This document shows, piece by piece, positions 59,701-64,000 of a DNA stretch of 64,000 nucleotides; position 1 is the first letter of the stretch; every line of letters begins with the position of its first letter. The notes beneath the pieces were generated by a model that had not been told where the DNA came from, searched no databases, and saw only the letters and a list, made by a program, of their open reading frames with translations. The stretch is taken from the NCBI GenBank assembly GCA_944548615.1, contig OX155965.1:24046946-24110945 (forward strand), given 5' to 3'. The DNA is from Micropterix aruncella (Eukaryota > Arthropoda > Insecta > Lepidoptera > Micropterigidae). Both the position numbers and the translations under genes were made by a program.

Positions 59701-60894
59701 AATTCTTTACATCGAAATTACTCATCCGTTTCCTTTAAAAATATGTCACCTATGACCTTTTTAACTGGCTTCTTCGTTCTGTATACTCTAATATTTGTAT
59801 TATCGTCGGTTTTTTTAGATATGGCTTTCCCTCCAAAACTTCCCGCCAAATATGCATATGACGCTCCTTGAGACGCTCGTCTGTTTTTTGTTAGTGGTCC
59901 ACCTTAAAATTTCCTTTATTTCTGAACTACAGCGCCTCTAGTGATAAAAATTTGTACGATATTCCGACTCTATTTGATGTCAAAACATGGCAACACTTTC
60001 TTGCCGTGGTTAATTCGGATTTATTTTTCCGTCAAATCGTCATTTATTCAGTTTCAAACATTAGATTCTCCCTGTAAACTATCGTACAGAATATATGCTC
60101 TGCCTCATAAAATAGCTTATTTCATTGGCTTTATTCTAGTAGGTCTATCTACTGTGTGTTCTATCTATATCGGCTGTAATTAGCATTATCGTCTATAGTG
60201 GCGATTTTTCTTGTTAAAAGTACGACAATTTAATCATACATTGAACTGTCACTTCGAGGTCGGCTGCGAATTCGTTCCCGGCGATATTTAAATCTATTGC
60301 TAACTATTTATTCTGTTTTCAGATTCTACTTTCGTTTCAGAGGATAGTGCTTATTCTATACTACGTCTATAGTGCGTGTCGTCGCTGAAATCTTTCTAAT
60401 TATCCTGTGTTTCTATCATGCATCTTTTGAAGACCCATTTTTGTATGTGATTTCGGCGTTTCTTTAATCATCGATTTTTCCTTTATTTTTCTCTAAAGCC
60501 TATTTAGTTTTATTTTATTTAGTGGTTTATTGCTACTACGCTTCATTTTTAACGAATATATAAACGTTTCATTGTTTTATTGAGTTTTAATCTTATTTTA
60601 ATATATTTTTGTCTTCCCTGTCAACGTCGGTACAATTTATTTTACAGTTTATCTACTTATCGACTGGTAACATTTCTCGCGTATGCCGCTAGATGTCGCT
60701 ACACGTTTTGAAATTGATTTAAATTTTGGGATCATGAATGAATCGACTAATTACTACTTTTACGCTTTGAAGACCATTCACCTTGCCTTCCCGTTGCTGC
60801 GTATAGATGGCAATAGGTGTACTTACTTGGCATGGTTTGGTTTAGATATTAAGTATTCTATTTGACAGGAGGCGTTCGATTTTATATCATTACA
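56783..60894 (-). repeat. 5' LTR of the gag-only element
   Basis: This is the second 4112-bp LTR, in exact register with the 3' LTR. Near its 3' (low-coordinate) end it contains two more PBS-like units: 56811-56840 (ccaccagttgggtcgccatt, ttgtagcg) and 56921-56951 (ggccacactttgggcaagcc, attttgtagcg). Tandem E2F-like repeats lie at 58820-59056. Confidence 0.93.
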
Positions 60895-61508
60895 TGTTGT
60901 ATGACTGGACGCCAGAGATGCTAAAATTTTATTTAAATGCCTTTCAGCATACACTTCCAGACCCCAGTAACCTCGCTCGTTGGAGCTATGCCGAGGATAG
61001 TTCATGTCCCCTTTGTAGCAACACCCCTTGCACAGCTAGACATATTCTATCTGGCTGCAAGGTGGCCTTGGATCAAGGACGGTACACTTACCGCCACGAC
61101 AAAGTCCTTGCTGTTATTCGCGAGGTACTTAGCCTCTCAGTGGCTCGTGCCAACAAGGGTTCCACAGTATCCTCCAAACCCCCAATACAGTTTGTGCGGG
61201 TTGGCTCTAAAGGCAAAAAACATCTCACCGCAAAACCTTTCTCAATAATCGAGAAAGCTTCAGATTGGATTATGGAGGTCGATTTGGTCTCTAAGCAGTA
61301 TAAATTCCCTGAAAGTCTCGGATGCACAGCCCTGCGTCCAGATATAACTCTTTACTCTCTATCTCAGAAGATGGTCCTTATCGTAGAATTAACTGTTCCA
61401 TGGGAATCAAATATCCCAAAAGACCACGAGTACAAATTAAATAAATACCATGACCTTGCAAATGCCGTCACCCGGAACGGCTTCACTGTTCACCTTCACT
61501 GGAAGTAG
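60895..61508 (+). pseudogene. RLE-type LINE C-terminal region, part 2 (right of the LTR element)
   Basis: About 204 open codons end at TAG 61508. The finger-like CPLCSNTPCTARHILSGC is followed by GRYTYRHDKVLAVI. The C-terminal RPDITLYSLSQKMVLIVELT with VPWESNIPKDHEYKLNKY resembles the PD-(D/E)xK-type restriction-like endonuclease of R2/NeSL/HERO-like LINEs. The frame is uninterrupted and far better preserved than the copy at 35808-37030. The LTR element split this ORF at HWKV|MLYDW. Confidence 0.75.
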
Positions 61509-61825
61509 GCGCTCGTGGCCTGCCAGCTTAATCTTTGTTTCACCTTTTTAAAGATCTAGGTCTCTCCAGGAAAATAATCAACTCCTTTCTAGAAAAATTA
61601 TCTAAAACCGCAATTTCTGCATCTCAAATTCTATGGCTTCGAAGGGGGAGTGAATGGGAGGTGAACGCTCACATGTGGCAAGACAGCTGTCCTAAACCTA
61701 CCACAGCCGGTTCGTAAGTCCGGAATCCACTGCTCACCCCCCAGAAGTGTAAAAAAAAAATAGTATTAAGATGGGCCCGGCTCCGGACGGTGAATTCCAT
61801 GGCAGCTCCGTTTGTATTTTATTTA
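61509..61825 (+). repeat. LINE 3' UTR and tail
   Basis: The 3' UTR includes gagtgaatgggaggtgaacg, cctaaaccta­ccacagccgg and the terminal gaattccatggcagctccgt before ttgtattttattta. Related tails occur at 35670-35985, 37100, 41877 and 44205, so this LINE has been active repeatedly in the region. Confidence 0.75.
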
Positions 61826-61829
61826 TTAA

Positions 61830-62135
61830 CCCTTGGAGTAAATGGGTATTTTCATGGATGCATCTGTCTCTTTTGCAGGATTTTCGGCGACATCGACCTT
61901 AAAGTACTATAACTACGAAACTACTACACCAATCATAAAAAGAACAACTGCACAATGATTGCATTGAAATTTCGAATATAGAATATTGAAATATCATTTT
62001 GTAAAACAATTAGATAATTATGAATAAATATGAGAACGTCAAAGAAGTGAAAAAAACTCGGAACCAGATCTGGTCGTATCATACTCAACGGATAATTGTT
62101 TCAGAACCAGATTTGGTCGTATCATACTCAAGGGG
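61830..62135. mobile_element. TTAA-flanked MITE (piggyBac-type), 306 bp
   Basis: TTAA at 61826-61829 is followed by cccttggagta, and tactcaagggg is followed by TTAA at 62136-62139. Near the right end the phrase accagatctggtcgtatcat is present twice (~62058 and ~62105). No transposase. Confidence 0.75.
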
Positions 62136-62139
62136 TTAA

Positions 62140-62650
62140 GTTGTTTGCTTTTACTGAAAGTGTAAACGACCATAAAAAAGATCTGGCCAGCTTCGCACGG
62201 TTCGTACACGACAGGTCATCAATAATGTAAAGTCGCAAATCAATCGAAATCCTGTCCGTAAACAAAAAATCATGGCCCTTGAAATGGATATTGTACCGAG
62301 AGCAATGAGCCGCATCATTAAACAAAACTTGAGAATTAGGGCTTTCAAAACACAAACAGGACAGCGCCTTACCGTTGCATAAAAAAAACCAAGGCCTTGT
62401 ACGATAAAGAGGATTATAAAAAAATCCTGTTTACTGACGTATTTTTTTTTACTGTGGAGGAAACTTGTAGTTAGCAAAATGACAGAGTGTATGGTCCTCT
62501 AAGGAAGCCAGTGAACTGGTGCCAAGGATTGAACGAGATCATTATCCCACCTCAGTGATGGGTTAGTGGGGAGTATCCTAATACGGCGTCACTTCCTTAC
62601 ATTTTTCTGAAAAGGGTGTTTAAACAGCGCAAAAACTATCAGCGAGACTA
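62140..62650 (+). pseudogene. mariner-like transposase, degenerate
   Basis: The frame SGQLRTVRTRQVINNVKSQI and NRNPVRKQKIMALEMDIVPR continues to AMSRIIKQNLRIRAFKTQTG, then KILFTDVFFFTVEE (first catalytic block; the Asp is present in FTDVF, where the family has FTDEK) and QNDRVYGP. Stops occur after QRLTVA and in ETCS, and the third catalytic acid region is not seen. It is a dead copy of an insect mariner-like family. The N-terminal fragment at 47346 may come from the same or a related copy. Confidence 0.8.
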
Positions 62651-62718
62651 TAAACTATAAGCGAAAATCTTGGGGTGACACAACCGATTTCTTTTAATAT
62701 TTTCAGGCCACAGACATA

Positions 62719-62989
62719 CTAGAATAGACCACGCGAACAGCCTCGCGAGAGATCGATAGAGGAATAAAAAGAAAAAGCTGCATAAGGGCCACTCTATCCT
62801 TGTTTAGTCGCACATGCGCGGGACACAAATAAATATGTCATCGACATACATTATTATACTCAATTAAAGAATAATAAAGCGCATGCGCGACTAGACAAGG
62901 ATAAAGGGGGGCCCATATGCAGCTATCTCTTTCTATTCCGTTATCGCATTCACTCACAGTCCACCTTCGTACTCCCGCGGTCTATTCTA
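62719..62989. mobile_element. MITE, ~270 bp, next to a splice donor
   Basis: The ends ctagaatagaccacgcg and cgcggtctattctac are inverted, and inverted similarity continues inward (atccttgtttagtcgcacat versus its inverse near 62890). It lies only ~27 bp beyond the donor of the exon at 63017. No transposase; superfamily unknown. Confidence 0.7.
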
Positions 62990-63016
62990 CATAGTATGTC
63001 TTCGATTGTAACATAC

Positions 63017-63327
63017 TATCCCAACCTCGTCAACGCCTTCATCCGGACTGCCGCCGTTGCCCTCCGTGGGGCTGGAGTTGTCGGAGAAGTCGTCGCTGCT
63101 CCGCTTCTTGTCCGACTCGATGACGATGGGCCGGACGTGGCTGAAGTTGGTGCGGTTGAGGTGGTTCTCGGTGGGGTAGTCGGCCTGCAGGATCAGGCCT
63201 TCCAGCTCCACCGAATCCACCACGTCCACATTCTCAATCGACACGCCGTTTGACATTTTACTTATGACCGAATCCGTGTGCGGTCGACGATTAACTTTAT
63301 GTTTCTCGCAGGAGTAGTCCTTTGTGC
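63017..63327 (-). CDS. Probable upstream exon of NPRL3 (linker region)
   Basis: On the - strand a strong tract and acceptor (tttttctcctag) precede 63327, and a good donor GTATGT follows 63017. The 103 codons plus two bases are open: TKDYSCEKHKVNRRPHTDSV, then SIENVDVVDSVELEGLILQA and DYPTENHLNRTNFSHVRPIV, ending SDDFSDNSSPTEGNGGSPDE GVDEVGI. Codon use is GC-richer than the surroundings, as for a real exon. Phase 0 at the donor fits the exon at 46965. I recognise no domain. Membership of NPRL3 is inferred from strand and phase, and a separate gene is possible. Confidence 0.6.
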
Positions 63328-64000
63328 CTAGGAGAAAAAAGGTGAATTTAAAAATAAAAAAACCGATCGAGGAGATAAATCATCAATATACTGGAAAAGG
63401 TGACAAATTTCAATTTTTTTGTAAATTAACATATGTGACCAAACATATTGAAAAATATTATAATATATAAGACAGAATGCTTAATTCCTAAAAAAACATT
63501 TTAATCCATAGGCAGGGGCAAAAGTTTTATACTTTAGTATAAAAAAAACAAATTCGTAGTAAAAAATGAAAAAACAATAGAGAATTCGGAACCGCTCGAG
63601 TGGCAACACTGGATCCCTCTTCCTCAAAATGCAAGTGGGTGAAACGCTCCAGTACGCACGATTCGTTCTTTGTGTCGGTTTATGTGTTGAAAGTTTGAAG
63701 TTCGAAAATTCTCAAAGTTAAATGAATTGTCGTTATTCATGTTTATTTTTACACAAACTCTTAGTGCAAAGTTCAACCAAATTTCCAGGAGTACCGGTGC
63801 TGAATAAGTCATCAATAAAGCGTCTGGTGGATAAATTCAATGAAGTGGGGAATGAATGGGGACTAAATATGGTTAATCGTACAGAGCACTGTTGCCGAGA
63901 GAGAGGGGGAATTTTAAACGTTTGTGGAACTTTTTGATGTATTAGTAGTGTGTTTTGAGTCAAATAAATTTATTTCGATTTGTTTTTAAATTTTTGACAA
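63328..64000. other. Upstream intron at right edge
   Basis: AT-rich DNA with several short frames overlapping on both strands. No conserved exon, MITE or RNA was recognised. Confidence 0.4.

Larger units (their letters stand above)
47702..60894 (-). mobile_element. Gag-only LTR retrotransposon with 4.1-kb LTRs (13.2 kb)
   Basis: Two 4112-bp direct repeats begin TG and end CA and enclose 4969 bp. The transcribed strand is minus: PBS at 56759-56778, gag at 56001-54715, polypurine tract at 51814-51830. Between gag and the 3' LTR (2.9 kb) I find no protease, reverse transcriptase, RNase H or integrase frame, so movement would need enzymes from another element. Flanking tetranucleotides are tgtt (right) and tttt (left), a 4-bp duplication with one mismatch; the unoccupied homologous site at ~36990 supports these boundaries. 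The structure resembles plant TR-GAG elements and differs from LARDs and TRIMs, which lack coding capacity. Confidence 0.85.

Overview
This is eukaryotic, AT-rich, intron-containing DNA, almost certainly from an arthropod and most likely an insect. Two conserved animal genes are cut into short exons with GT/AG boundaries. They are embedded in a dense, nested set of transposons: mariner/Tc1, PIF-Harbinger, hAT, pogo-like and TTAA-flanked MITEs, LINE tails and Ty3/Gypsy pieces. I cannot assign an order or species. Nothing bacterial or viral was seen, and I recognised no tRNA, rRNA or CRISPR.

Host genes. (1) A TMEM151-family membrane protein lies on the + strand. Its last five coding exons are at 2490-2574, 6509-6674, 28541-28664, 29046-29166 and 30065-31261. 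All splice phases agree, and the first exons lie left of the window. (2) An NPRL3 (GATOR1 subunit) gene lies on the - strand and converges on TMEM151. Its two 3'-most coding exons (44819-45039 and 40685-40839) are recognisable. Two phase-compatible upstream exons (46643-46965 and 63017-63327) probably encode a disordered linker. The longin-domain exons would lie right of the window.

Layout. 1-2.5 kb: a mariner remnant split by a retroposon. 2.5-31.3 kb: TMEM151 with a 21.9 kb intron full of repeats. These include several copies of a ~600-720 bp retroposon (here 'family R') with 15-16 bp target duplications, a 5'-truncated Gypsy element inside one R copy, a 31-bp minisatellite, a Harbinger derivative carrying long (TA)n tracts, a hAT MITE and LINE scraps. 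31.3-40.6 kb: the intergenic space between the convergent genes. It holds two perfect hairpins, a hAT-like element, an RLE-type LINE remnant, a mariner with a nested LINE, and a decayed duplicate of the NPRL3 3' end. 40.7-63.3 kb: NPRL3 with MITE-filled introns. Its largest intron holds a 13.2 kb LTR element (47702-60894) inserted into a LINE.

The main discovery candidate is that 13.2 kb element. It has two 4112-bp LTRs in perfect register, a PBS, a polypurine tract and one intact 428-residue gag, but no recognisable pol. It looks like an animal counterpart of the gag-only 'TR-GAG' elements described in plants. The sequence block formed by its LTR end plus PBS is reiterated on both sides of the true junction, suggesting that the LTR has grown by repeated capture of the PBS. 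The LTR also carries four E2F-like TTTCCCGCCAAA boxes, three of them in a ~104-bp tandem repeat.
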